A DNA stretch of 64,000 nucleotides from G965205725 sp965205725. Its GTDB lineage: Bacteria; Pseudomonadota; Gammaproteobacteria; Pseudomonadales; Halieaceae. The stretch lies in assembly GCA_965205725.1 (NCBI GenBank), contig OZ242189.1, positions 2,852,001-2,916,000 of the forward strand, in the 5' to 3' direction. The notes under the pieces were generated by a model. That model ran no database searches and was not told the origin of the DNA. It worked only from the letters and a program-made list of their open reading frames with translations. Position 1 is the first letter of the stretch. Each line of letters opens with the position of its first letter. The translations under genes and the position numbers were made by a program. Shown here piece by piece: positions 1 through 9,124 of this stretch.

Positions 1-1
1 G

Positions 2-370
2 CGTCTTGCGGCCGCAGCCAACTGGCGTTTGAACGATCACTACCTGTTGTATCCTAACCCCTGGCCAAAGCCTGGCCAGTTAAAGCAGCGACTACAGGGC
101 AGTGCAGAGCTGGAGGCTTTGTTGTCGCTGGGCGGCAATATCGAGCTGCGCAGCAACTGGCAAACCTATGTTGAAGAATTTGGCGTCGCCATGAATATCG
201 CAGGCTACACATCCAGCATAGACAGGGTGCAGCCCAAATCGCCACTGAGCCTGCACGAGCGTAAATATTTACAGAGCGGCCATCAGTTGTGGCGCTGCCG
301 CTGTAATTTGCGTCAGAATATCGACCCGTGCGCCATCGCCGAGAAGGGAGGGGATAATGGACACCGCTAA
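2..370 (+). CDS. TrmB-like SAM-dependent methyltransferase, 3' part only
   Basis: The reading frame is open to the left edge, so the N-terminal part, including the SAM-binding half, lies outside the window. The visible 122 residues contain LLYPNPWPK followed by a basic stretch, then LGGNIELRSNW. This matches the C-terminal half of the tRNA (guanine-N7)-methyltransferase fold (Methyltransf_4). In that family the PxPWPK loop contacts substrate and the later strand closes the Rossmann core. The exact substrate cannot be fixed from a fragment; it could be a TrmB paralogue rather than the housekeeping enzyme. The gene ends 14 nt inside cysE, which suggests co-transcription. The family call is fairly safe; the function is inferred. 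Confidence 0.6.
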   Translation, partial: RLAAAANWRLNDHYLLYPNPWPKPGQLKQRLQGSAELEALLSLGGNIELRSNWQTYVEEFGVAMNIAGYTSSIDRVQPKSPLSLHERKYLQSGHQLWRCRCNLRQNIDPCAIAEKGGDNGHR

Positions 371-1157
371 CCTGGACCCGGTCTGGGACAGAATTCGCGC
401 AGAAACCGCCGAAGATGTAGCTCGCGAGCCTATTCTTGCCAGCTTTCTGCACGCGACTATCCTCAATCACAGCACACTGGAATCAGCACTGAGCTTTCAC
501 CTGGCGAATAAGCTGGACAGTCCAACCGCATCATCGTTACTGCTGCGGGAAGTCATCGAAAGTGCATTCGCTTCCTGCGCCAATGTCGGCCAGTCCATTC
601 GCAATGACTTGCTGGCAGTGGAAGAGCGTGACTCCGCCTGCGATCAACTCTCGATTCCATTTCTCTACTTCAAGGGCTTTCACGCACTACAGACACACCG
701 CGTTGCGAACTGCTTGTGGAATGCCGATAGAAAATCATTAGCCCTGTTCTTTCAGAACAGGATGTCCGCCGAGTTTAGCGTCGATATCCACCCGGCCGCG
801 AGATTGGGCAGCGGTATTATGCTGGACCACGCCACTGGCCTGGTAATCGGTGAGACGGCAGTGGTCGGCGAGAATGTTTCGATCTTGCAGTCGGTCACCC
901 TTGGCGGCACAGGAAAAGAGACCGGCGACCGCCACCCCAAGGTAGAGGACGGTGTATTGATCAGTGCCGGCGCCACCATTCTCGGCAACATCACAATCGG
1001 TCAGGGTGCCAAAATCGGCGCTGGCAGTGTTGTATTACAGGCAGTGCCAGCCCATACAACGGTCGCCGGCGTTCCGGCAAAAGTGGTTGGCAAACCCGCC
1101 TCGCAGCAGCCCTCCCGCGAGATGGACCACAGCATTCCCTGCGACTACGAGATTTAG
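357..1157 (+). CDS. cysE: Serine O-acetyltransferase
   Basis: CysE transfers acetyl from acetyl-CoA to L-serine, giving O-acetylserine for cysteine synthesis in the cytoplasm. The 266-residue product matches the usual length of the long proteobacterial form. The N-terminal helical domain (about residues 1-135) is followed by a left-handed beta-helix with hexapeptide repeats. Diagnostic segments are HPAARLGSGIMLDHATG, with the catalytic Asp-His pair, and VTLGGTGK. The ATG lies inside the end of the upstream methyltransferase gene. The stop overlaps the stop of convergent hemE by 3 nt. In CysE the C-terminal tail mediates cysteine feedback and cysteine synthase binding; here the tail ends in DYEI, and the terminal Ile fits the cysteine-synthase-binding tail known from the family. 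Confidence 0.95.
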   Translation: MDTANLDPVWDRIRAETAEDVAREPILASFLHATILNHSTLESALSFHLANKLDSPTASSLLLREVIESAFASCANVGQSIRNDLLAVEERDSACDQLSIPFLYFKGFHALQTHRVANCLWNADRKSLALFFQNRMSAEFSVDIHPAARLGSGIMLDHATGLVIGETAVVGENVSILQSVTLGGTGKETGDRHPKVEDGVLISAGATILGNITIGQGAKIGAGSVVLQAVPAHTTVAGVPAKVVGKPASQQPSREMDHSIPCDYEI

Positions 1158-2224
1158 GTGTCCAAATGGTAAGCGGGAGAATATTCCTGCACGGCTTCGA
1201 CCATGGCCGTCACATGATCGGGATTCACGCCTGGTGTAATACCGTGGCCCAGGTTGAATACATGACCGCTGCCATTGCCAAATCCTGCCAGAATCGTTTT
1301 TACTTCCCGCTTGATCCGCTCCGGGTTCGCGTAAAGCATCGCGGGGTCCATATTGCCCTGCAAGGCAACCCGGGCGCCCACTCTGCTGCGCGCGGCCGCG
1401 ATATCAGTGGCCCAGTCAATAGCCACCGCATCCGCGCCACTGTCGGCAATGGCTTCCAGCCACTGACCCCCATGTTTCGTGAACAGAATAACCGGTACCT
1501 GCCGACCCTCGCTTACCTTCGGCAGAGACTCGACTATGCGCTGCATATAGTGCAGGGAATACTCCCGATAAGCCGCTGCACTTAACGCACCGCCCCAGGT
1601 ATCAAAAATTTGTAGCGCCTGCGCCCCCGCTTCAACCTGGCAGCGCAAATAATCCGCCACTGAGTCAGCCAGCACCGTCAGCAGTTGATGCATAACTTCG
1701 GGCTGGTTGAACGCCAGGGATTTGACCTTTTGGAAATCCTTACTCGATCCACCCTCAACCATATAGGTGGCCAGCGTCCAGGGGCTGCCGGAAAAACCAA
1801 TCAAGGGCACCTCGCCGTCAAGCGCCTGGCGGCTGGTACTCATCGCTTTCATCACATAATCCAGATCACGCGCCGAATTCACTACTTTCAGTGCCGCCAC
1901 GTCAGCTTCATTGTTTATGATCTTTTTAAAGCGCGGCCCCTCGCCCTCGGTAAAATAAAGCCCCAATCCCATAGCATCCGGGATGGTCAAAATATCTGAA
2001 AATAAAATGGCAGCATCCATGGGATAACGCCTCAGAGGCTGCACAGTGACCTCACATGCCAGGTCGGGATTGGTACACAAATCCATGAAGGAACCAGCCT
2101 GCTGCCTTATTTTTCGATACTCAGGCAGATATCTGCCAGCCTGACGCATTATCCATACGGGAGTGCGGTCCACCGGCTGGCGCAGCAAAGCGCGCAGCAA
2201 GCGGTCATTTTTTAGTTCGGCCAT
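1154..2224 (-). CDS. hemE: Uroporphyrinogen decarboxylase
   Basis: HemE decarboxylates the four acetate side chains of uroporphyrinogen III to give coproporphyrinogen III in haem synthesis. The 356-residue product has the family length. The signature WIMRQAGRYLPEYR is close to the N-terminus; it carries the substrate-binding Arg residues. A conserved FSDILTIPDAMGLGL segment holds the catalytic Asp. The frame stays open 20 codons further upstream, but the ATG at 2224 (MAELKNDRLL) agrees with family N-termini, so I chose it. The gene is convergent with cysE, with the two stops overlapping. Upstream lies a gene-poor gap with repeat debris, so its promoter is probably between 2225 and 2340. Confidence 0.96.
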   Translation of the reverse strand: MAELKNDRLLRALLRQPVDRTPVWIMRQAGRYLPEYRKIRQQAGSFMDLCTNPDLACEVTVQPLRRYPMDAAILFSDILTIPDAMGLGLYFTEGEGPRFKKIINNEADVAALKVVNSARDLDYVMKAMSTSRQALDGEVPLIGFSGSPWTLATYMVEGGSSKDFQKVKSLAFNQPEVMHQLLTVLADSVADYLRCQVEAGAQALQIFDTWGGALSAAAYREYSLHYMQRIVESLPKVSEGRQVPVILFTKHGGQWLEAIADSGADAVAIDWATDIAAARSRVGARVALQGNMDPAMLYANPERIKREVKTILAGFGNGSGHVFNLGHGITPGVNPDHVTAMVEAVQEYSPAYHLDT

Positions 2225-2340
2225 TTTGTAGTCACTGCTACACAGCTCATCGTCGGCAGGCATTGTACGCATTCCCGTCCGCATCAGCCAATTGCGACTG
2301 ACAATCCAGTAACTTGTTTCAGCATTAGTTGGGCACCCGG

Positions 2341-2426
2341 AGCCTGTCGAACCTGGGACTGTGCTGCTGCGGAACAGCCGGAACGGGTGCCTTTTTGCGT
2401 CTTTTTTTGTACACTTTCTTGTTATG
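2341..2426 (+). repeat. Dispersed CCTGTCG-ended repeat, copy A (half element)
   Basis: This stretch opens with AGCCTGTCGAACC and continues through CTGCGGAACAGCCGG, GCCTTTTTGCG and TTTGTACACTTTCTTGTTA. The same ordered blocks occur at 19414-19505 and, reverse-complemented, at 62920-63014. Only the first half of the element is recognisable; similarity stops near 2426. It sits in the gap between hemE and gltB. It contains a T-rich run that could end transcription, but I see no clean terminator stem. Confidence 0.6.
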
Positions 2427-2471
2427 TCATGGTTCAGATAGCTATGAGACTTTTGGACGATTGTTATTGCG

Positions 2472-2519
2472 CCTGTGGAGTGGTGGGTAAGTCGTAGACT
2501 TATCCATCCAATCCACAGG
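2472..2519. repeat. 48-bp imperfect palindrome
   Basis: An inverted repeat has perfect 8-bp outer arms, CCTGTGGA and TCCACAGG. Inside these is a further near-complementary stretch (GGTGGGTAAGTC against GACTTATCCATCC) around a 3-nt centre. It is 68 bp upstream of a small ORF with a good Shine-Dalgarno site. It may be the end of a degraded insertion sequence or a structured RNA/DNA element; no function is assigned. Confidence 0.5.
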
Positions 2520-2587
2520 TCGTGATCCCCGGATTTCTAAAAATCGGGTGGCCGGTGAGTTATTAAATCCACACAGGAGATAACCCG

Positions 2588-2692
2588 ATGCAGAGCAAAA
2601 GCCTGCGCATCAAATCATACCGAAGCTGGCCGATTTGTCTCACAGGTACTGAACCCGCACAACATTTGGCAATGTGGGGCGCATTTGAGTAA
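2588..2692 (+). CDS. Small ORF, possible transposase N-terminal remnant
   Basis: This 34-codon ORF starts with ATG after a strong AGGAG ribosome site 8 nt upstream. The product begins MQSKSLRIKSYRSW and then runs into unrelated-looking sequence before TAA. The basic start resembles what I recall of N-termini of some IS-type transposases, which would make this a truncated remnant together with the palindrome at 2472-2519. That link is from memory and not established. It could also be a genuine leader or small protein upstream of gltB. Confidence 0.3.
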   Translation: MQSKSLRIKSYRSWPICLTGTEPAQHLAMWGAFE

Positions 2693-2862
2693 AATTGCCC
2701 CCCCGAATTTCCAGGTAGGCTCAGTGATTGTCATTTAGGCTTTTTTAGCCGACTGTAGCGTATTACCAGGCCACAGCACATTATCTAGCAGCGCAGCCAT
2801 TGAGTTAACCAGCTTCCCGACAAACCAAGCACTGCAACAAGCCGCTTTTGGAGCAGCCATAG

Positions 2863-5800
2863 ATGAATTTGAATGAAAAAATACGCCCCTTGTCTCGCCC
2901 GGGTCCGCAAGGTTTGTACGATCCAGCAAATGAAAAAGACAGTTGTGGCGTAGGTTTTGTGGCCGACATGAAAGGCCATCCCAGCCGTGAGATTGTACTG
3001 GAGGCAGACCATGCACTGCGCCGCATGAACCATCGGGGCGCTTGCGGCTGCGAAGCCAACACTGGCGATGGCTGCGGCATTCTGACAGCAATTCCGCACC
3101 AATTTCTCCAAAAGTCGGCAAAGGCCGCGTTTGGTGTCGAACTTCCTGAAAAAGGCGCCTATGCTGTTGGTAACGTGTTCCTGCCCCAGGACGCCAGGGA
3201 ACGCGCTCACTGCAAAGCGACGGTTGCAGAATTCATTGCTCTACAGGGTCAAACATTCATAGGTTGGCGCGACATGGCTGTGCAGCCGGAACAAGCGGAT
3301 GTGGGCCCTACAGCCCTCGCCTCTATGCCGGTCATTGAACAGTTATATATAGCGGCCGGAGAGGGTGTTAGCGGGGATGCTTTCGAGCGCCAGCTATATA
3401 CAATCCGCAAGCTGAGTACCCGCACGTTGCGCCAGGAACACGATTTGGCGCAGGCCGAGTCTTTTTATATCTGTACCCTGTCATCCAAGGTCATTGTCTA
3501 CAAGGGCATGTTGACCCCGGACCAGTTGATGCCGTTTTACCCGGATCTGCAAGACGACGACTACAAGGCGCATCTGGCCATGGTGCATTCGCGCTTCAGC
3601 ACCAATACTTTTCCCTCCTGGGATCGCGCCCAACCCAACCGGTTTATGAGCCACAATGGAGAGATCAACACCCGCCAGGGCAACATCAATTCAATGCGCG
3701 CCCGCCAGGGCGTGGTGCAAAGTGAATTGTTTGGCGCAGAAATTAACAAGCTGTTTCCGGTTGTAGAGCCAGATTGCTCGGACTCAGGCAGTTTCGACAA
3801 TGTGTTGGAATTCATGCTGATGAATGGCCGCACCTTGCAGGAAGCGATCATGCTGATGATTCCAGAGGCCTGGCAGAACGACGGGGAAATGTCTCAGGCG
3901 AAGAGGGATTTTTACGAATACAACTCATCAATGATGGAGCCATGGGACGGCCCCGCCTCAATCGCCTTCACCGACGGTCAGTATATTGGTGCAGTGCTGG
4001 ACCGCAACGGCCTGCGCCCAAGTCGCTACTACATTACTCACGACGATAAAGTCATCATGGCATCCGAGGTTGGCGTGGTAGAAGTCGAGCCGGCCAATGT
4101 AAAAGCCAAAGGCCGGCTGCAACCAGGCAAAATGTTTCTGCTGGATTTTGCCGAAGGCAGGCTCATTACCGACGAAGAGCTAAAAAGCGAGTGGTCTGCC
4201 TCAAAACCCTTCGGTGAATGGATTGCAAGCCAACGCATTGATTTCTCTGATTTGCACATCAACCAGGAGCCGCACGGTTTTGCGCCCGAGAACCTGGTTG
4301 ATCGCATGAAGGCGTTTGGGTTTACCACTGAGACCATGCAATTCATGCTGTTACCGCTGGTTCAGGAATTGCGTGATCCGGTAAGCTCCATGGGCAACGA
4401 CAGCGCGCTGGCCTGCTTGTCCGACAAACCGCGCATGATTTATGACTATTTCAAGCAGTTGTTCGCCCAGGTCACAAATCCGGCAATCGATTCCATACGC
4501 GAAGAAGTTGTAATGAGCCTCGAATGCTATGTCGGTCCGGAAGGTAACCTGCTGGCACCGACCCAAAGCAATGTGCATAGATTGCGCATTCCGCATCCAA
4601 TTCTCACCAATGAAGAAATGGCGGCAATTCGCCATCTTGACTACAAGGGTTGGCGCACCAGGGCAATTGATATTACCTATCCCAAATCCAAAAAACAGGC
4701 GGGGCTGGAAGCGACACTAAGTCGTATTTGCGAAGAATCCAGCCGGGCCATCGCCGATGGCTATAGTCTGATCGCCCTCTCGGACCGAGCGGCGAATAAT
4801 GAGCGCGTGCCAGTTTCCACATTGCTGGCAGCCAGTGCTGTACACCAGCATCTGGTGGATACATCAGAGCGCACTCGCATTGGTATTGTGGTGGAAACCG
4901 GCGAGGCCCGCGAGGTACATCATCACTGTATGCTTATTGGCTACGGTGTAGATGCAATCAATCCCTACCTGGCCTTTGAGTCTCTTTGGCAAGCCCGGCG
5001 CGAAGGCCTCCTGCCCGGTGAAAAATTTGACAGCGACGGCAAGATTGTCGCCGCTTACCGCAAGGGTGTTGCCAAAGGTATGCTCAAGGTTATGGCGAAA
5101 ATGGGCATTTCTACGCTGCACTCCTATAAAGGCGCGCAAATATTCGAGGCAGTGGGTATCGCCCGCGAGGTGATTGAACGCTGTTTCAAAGGCACGCCCA
5201 GTCGGGTAGCCGGTGTCGGTTTTGACGTTCTGGCAGAAGAATCCTTGCGCCGCCACGAGGTCGCTTTCCCCAGTGTTGAGACAACTCGTATCCCCGTGCT
5301 GGAAAACCCCGGCGACGTTCACTGGCGCGACCGCGGCGAGCGCCACATGTGGAATCCGCAAACTATTTCAACGATCCAGGAGGCTTCTCGCGCCAATAGC
5401 CGTGAAGCCTATGACCGTTTTGTGAAAGCCTCCGACGAAGACGCCACTCGCGGTTCAACCCTGCGTGGTCTGATGAGTTTCAAAGAGGGCGCAAACGGCG
5501 GGCCCATCGACATTGCCGAAGTTGAAGACCCCAGGCACATTGTAAAACGCTTTTGCAGCGGCGCGATGAGCTTTGGTTCTATCTCGCCAGAGGCTCACGA
5601 ATCCCTGGCAGTAGCAATGAATCGCATCGGTGGCAAGTCCAACACTGGCGAAGGCGGTGAAGACGCAGAACGCTTTAAGCCGCTAGCTAACGGCGACTCC
5701 AAACGCTCAGCTATCAAACAGGTCGCATCGGGCCGCTTTGGCGTGACCGCGCATTATCTGGCCAATGCCGATGAGATTCAGATCAAAATCGCTCAGGGCG

Positions 5801-7470
5801 CCAAGCCTGGCGAGGGCGGTGAACTACCCGGTGGCAAGGTCGATGATTATATCGCCAAGCTCCGCCACTCTACTCCGGGGGTAGGACTGATCAGCCCACC
5901 GCCGCACCACGATATTTATTCCATCGAGGATATGGCGCAACTGATACACGACCTGAAAAATGCCAACCGCAATGCGCGTATCAGCGTAAAGCTGGTATCA
6001 GAAATGGGAGTTGGTACGATTGCCTCAGGTGTCACCAAAGCCAAGGCAGATCATATTGTAATTGCTGGCCACGACGGCGGTACCGGCGCCTCACCACTAA
6101 CCTCCATCAAGCACGCGGGCCTGCCTTGGGAACTGGGTATCGCCGAAACTCATCAGACCCTGGTCATGAATGACCTGCGTTCACGTGTCGTACTGCAAAC
6201 AGACGGACAGCTAAAAACAGGGAAAGATGTTGTTATCGCTGCCCTTTTAGGTGCCGAAGAGTTCGGCTTTGCGACTCTGCCATTGGTAACACTGGGCTGC
6301 ATCATGATGCGCAAGTGTCATCTCAATACTTGCCCGGTCGGCATTGCCACCCAGGACGAGCAGTTGCGTAAGAAGTTCAAGGGCGTGCCAGAGAACGTGG
6401 TGAACTACTTTTTTTTACTGGCCGGGGAAACACGTGAAATAATGGCCAAACTGGGCTTTCGCAACATAAACGAAATGATAGGCCGCAGCGACGTACTGGA
6501 AACTGCCGCTGCGGAAGACCACTGGAAAGCCAACGGTCTGGATTTGACTTCCATCCTCAGCATGGCAGAAAAGCCCCATGACGCCGTTGGCACCTACCAG
6601 ACTATAGAACAGGATCACGCCCTGGAACTGGCCCTCGACAACGAGATTATCAGGCAAGCCAGAAGTGCGATTGACAATGGCGACACAGTTGAAATCGAAT
6701 TACCTGTGATCAATACCAACCGGGTGGTCGGCACGATGCTGTCACACGAGGTCGCCAAAAAATGGGGCGCTGAGGGTCTGCCGGAGGACAGCATCAAGAT
6801 CAAACTAAATGGCTCGGCGGGGCAAAGCCTTGGCGCGTTCATGGCGAAGGGCATTTCTATTGAAGTGGCGGGAGATTGCAATGATTACGTCGGCAAAGGC
6901 CTTTCTGGCGGCAAGCTGGTTGTCTACCCACCCAAAAATTCAAGCTTTGCCGCTGAAGACAATATTCTGGTTGGCAATGTCTGTCTGTATGGCGCCACCT
7001 CTGGCGAGGCTTACTTGCGAGGCATAGCAGCGGAGCGCTTCTGCGTTCGCAACAGCGGGGCAAGTGCGGTCATTGAAGGTATTGGCGACCACGGCTGCGA
7101 ATACATGACCGGTGGCCGGGTTGTGGTGTTGGGCCAAACCGGGCGCAATTTTGCTGCCGGGATGTCTGGCGGAATCGCCTATATCCTCGACCACAAAGGC
7201 GATTTCCGCAACCGCTGCAACCTGGGCATGGTGGAACTCGAAACAGTGAGCAGCGATGAAGATATTGCTGAATTGCGCAAGCTGGTCGAAAATCACGCCG
7301 GCTATACAGGTTCTGTTGTCGCCCGGCAGGTACTGGAAAACTGGGAAGACTCTCTCAACAGGTTTGTCAAAGTCATGCCCACGGATTACAAGCGCGTATT
7401 GCAGGAGCGAGCGGTAAAACGAGCGGCCAGGGCCGCAACCGAACAACACACTCAGGCAAACGTCGCTTAA
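2863..7470 (+). CDS. gltB: Glutamate synthase (NADPH) large subunit
   Basis: GltB hydrolyses glutamine in its amidotransferase domain and channels ammonia about 30 angstroms to an FMN site, where 2-oxoglutarate is aminated to glutamate. The 1535-residue protein has the expected order: class II glutaminase starting at Cys28 (EKDSCGVGF; the preceding 27 residues would be the cleaved propeptide), a central domain, the FMN-binding synthase domain (GHDGGTGASPL) with a 3Fe-4S cluster motif CxxxxxCxxxxC in MMRKCHLNTCPVG, and the C-terminal beta-helix GXGXG domain near residues 1270-1480. The ATG has GGAG 9 nt upstream. gltD follows after 20 nt, so the two form an operon making the heterodimeric enzyme. 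Confidence 0.97.
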   Translation: MNLNEKIRPLSRPGPQGLYDPANEKDSCGVGFVADMKGHPSREIVLEADHALRRMNHRGACGCEANTGDGCGILTAIPHQFLQKSAKAAFGVELPEKGAYAVGNVFLPQDARERAHCKATVAEFIALQGQTFIGWRDMAVQPEQADVGPTALASMPVIEQLYIAAGEGVSGDAFERQLYTIRKLSTRTLRQEHDLAQAESFYICTLSSKVIVYKGMLTPDQLMPFYPDLQDDDYKAHLAMVHSRFSTNTFPSWDRAQPNRFMSHNGEINTRQGNINSMRARQGVVQSELFGAEINKLFPVVEPDCSDSGSFDNVLEFMLMNGRTLQEAIMLMIPEAWQNDGEMSQAKRDFYEYNSSMMEPWDGPASIAFTDGQYIGAVLDRNGLRPSRYYITHDDKVIMASEVGVVEVEPANVKAKGRLQPGKMFLLDFAEGRLITDEELKSEWSASKPFGEWIASQRIDFSDLHINQEPHGFAPENLVDRMKAFGFTTETMQFMLLPLVQELRDPVSSMGNDSALACLSDKPRMIYDYFKQLFAQVTNPAIDSIREEVVMSLECYVGPEGNLLAPTQSNVHRLRIPHPILTNEEMAAIRHLDYKGWRTRAIDITYPKSKKQAGLEATLSRICEESSRAIADGYSLIALSDRAANNERVPVSTLLAASAVHQHLVDTSERTRIGIVVETGEAREVHHHCMLIGYGVDAINPYLAFESLWQARREGLLPGEKFDSDGKIVAAYRKGVAKGMLKVMAKMGISTLHSYKGAQIFEAVGIAREVIERCFKGTPSRVAGVGFDVLAEESLRRHEVAFPSVETTRIPVLENPGDVHWRDRGERHMWNPQTISTIQEASRANSREAYDRFVKASDEDATRGSTLRGLMSFKEGANGGPIDIAEVEDPRHIVKRFCSGAMSFGSISPEAHESLAVAMNRIGGKSNTGEGGEDAERFKPLANGDSKRSAIKQVASGRFGVTAHYLANADEIQIKIAQGAKPGEGGELPGGKVDDYIAKLRHSTPGVGLISPPPHHDIYSIEDMAQLIHDLKNANRNARISVKLVSEMGVGTIASGVTKAKADHIVIAGHDGGTGASPLTSIKHAGLPWELGIAETHQTLVMNDLRSRVVLQTDGQLKTGKDVVIAALLGAEEFGFATLPLVTLGCIMMRKCHLNTCPVGIATQDEQLRKKFKGVPENVVNYFFLLAGETREIMAKLGFRNINEMIGRSDVLETAAAEDHWKANGLDLTSILSMAEKPHDAVGTYQTIEQDHALELALDNEIIRQARSAIDNGDTVEIELPVINTNRVVGTMLSHEVAKKWGAEGLPEDSIKIKLNGSAGQSLGAFMAKGISIEVAGDCNDYVGKGLSGGKLVVYPPKNSSFAAEDNILVGNVCLYGATSGEAYLRGIAAERFCVRNSGASAVIEGIGDHGCEYMTGGRVVVLGQTGRNFAAGMSGGIAYILDHKGDFRNRCNLGMVELETVSSDEDIAELRKLVENHAGYTGSVVARQVLENWEDSLNRFVKVMPTDYKRVLQERAVKRAARAATEQHTQANVA

Positions 7471-7490
7471 TTCAGGAGTTTTATAGCGCT

Positions 7491-8948
7491 ATGGGTAACC
7501 TTACAGCTTTTAAAGAGATCCCCCGTGACCCGGCACCCTATCGCGAGGTAAAGGTCCGCTTGCTGGATTACAAGGAACTGTACACAGACATCGACGGCGC
7601 CAGGTTGAATGCGCAATCCTCTCGCTGCATGGACTGCGGCATTCCGTTTTGTCAGTCAAATGACGGCTGCCCGGTATCCAACCTGATCCCCGAGTGGAAT
7701 GATCTGGTGTACAACGACCGCTGGGAAGATGCCCTGGACAGCTTGCATCACACCAATAATTTCCCCGAGTTTACCGGCCGCGTTTGCCCGGCACCCTGCG
7801 AAGGCTCATGTGTACTCGGCTCTGTGGAGACGCCCGTCACCATCAAAAACATAGAGTACGCCATTGCCGACCGCGGTTTCAGCGAGGGCTGGATTGTGCC
7901 GAACCCTCCCAAAACCCGCAGCGGTAAAAAGATAGCCGTGGTTGGGTCTGGCCCATCGGGCCTGGCCGCCGCAGCGGAACTCAATAAGGCGGGCCATACT
8001 GTAACAGTCTATGAACGCGCTGACCGTATCGGCGGCTTGCTGATGTACGGCATACCTAACATGAAATTGGGTAAAGATGTTGTCGAGCGTCGGGTCCAAA
8101 TTCTTGGCGATGAAGGCATTAGTTTCGTCACCAACGCAGATGTGGCTGGCGAAGGCGAAGGGGCTGTTCCCATGAACCAGCTCAGAAATGAGAATGACGC
8201 GATAGTCCTTTGTACCGGAGCAACCAATGCCCGCGATCTGCCTATCGGGAATCGCGAGCTTAAGGGCATTTATCCGGCAATGGATTTCCTGCGGGCCAAC
8301 ACTAAAAGTCTGCTCGACTCAGACCTGCAAGACGGTCATTTCATTTCCGCGAAAGGGAAGAGAGTCATCGTTATAGGGGGGGGTGATACGGGTACTGACT
8401 GCATCGGCACCTCGGCACGGCACGGCGCTGCCAGCATCGTTAACTTTGAACTTCTGCCACAACCTCCCGCAGACCGGGCTGGCGACAATCCCTGGCCATT
8501 GTGGCCGAATATTCTTCGCACTGACTACGGTCACGAAGAAGCAGCCGACTTGTTCGGTGACGACCCGCGCACCTATCAGCTCATGTCAAAAGGTTTTATT
8601 GGTGATGAGGATGGCAACGTAACCGGCATTGAAACAGTCAATGTCGAGTGGAATAAGGTCGATGGACAATTCCAGATGAGCGAAGTCGAAAATTCCGAAA
8701 AAGTCTGGGAGGCAGATCTCATACTACTATCGATGGGCTTTCTCGGACCGGAACAGTACGCGGCGCAGGCTGCGGGCATAGAAATTGATGAACGCTCTAA
8801 CTACAGAGCCGCTTACGGAGAATTCCGTACCAGCGTGGACGGCATTTTTGCCGCTGGCGATTGCCGCCGTGGGCAATCACTGGTGGTCTGGGGCATTGAC
8901 GAGGGCCGTCGATGTGCCGCTGAGGTCAGTAAGTACCTCGGCCATTAA
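7491..8948 (+). CDS. gltD: Glutamate synthase (NADPH) small subunit
   Basis: GltD takes electrons from NADPH through FAD and passes them via 4Fe-4S clusters to GltB. The 485-residue length fits. The N-terminal ferredoxin-like domain shows CMDCGIPFC and a following Cys in DGCPVSN, then CPAPCEGSC, which supply the 4Fe-4S ligands. A first dinucleotide fold starts at VVGSGPSGLAAAAELNKAG (about residue 150) and a second at VIGGGDTGTDC (about residue 296). The C-terminal GIFAAGDCRRGQSLVVWGI closes the FAD site. It is 20 nt after gltB, clearly the second cistron. No strong terminator was seen before convergent aroB. Confidence 0.97.
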   Translation: MGNLTAFKEIPRDPAPYREVKVRLLDYKELYTDIDGARLNAQSSRCMDCGIPFCQSNDGCPVSNLIPEWNDLVYNDRWEDALDSLHHTNNFPEFTGRVCPAPCEGSCVLGSVETPVTIKNIEYAIADRGFSEGWIVPNPPKTRSGKKIAVVGSGPSGLAAAAELNKAGHTVTVYERADRIGGLLMYGIPNMKLGKDVVERRVQILGDEGISFVTNADVAGEGEGAVPMNQLRNENDAIVLCTGATNARDLPIGNRELKGIYPAMDFLRANTKSLLDSDLQDGHFISAKGKRVIVIGGGDTGTDCIGTSARHGAASIVNFELLPQPPADRAGDNPWPLWPNILRTDYGHEEAADLFGDDPRTYQLMSKGFIGDEDGNVTGIETVNVEWNKVDGQFQMSEVENSEKVWEADLILLSMGFLGPEQYAAQAAGIEIDERSNYRAAYGEFRTSVDGIFAAGDCRRGQSLVVWGIDEGRRCAAEVSKYLGH

Positions 8949-9124
8949 ACTGCTGAAGAGTCGGCCTGGGTTTGGCAAAAGCAGATGACGCAACAACCAG
9001 AATTGACCAAAACAGGCAGGCTGGTAACTTGCTTCCCATTGCGACAAGCTCCCTGTTATCTAATACATTTGCAGCCTGCCACCCCTGCGTATAGGGAGAA
9101 ACCGGTATTTCTAATCCGTTTCAC

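Noticed and set aside
2863..7470. Numerous 60-170 codon ORFs inside gltB on both strands
   Set aside because: They overlap a clearly coding, conserved gene and lack family similarity or initiation sites.
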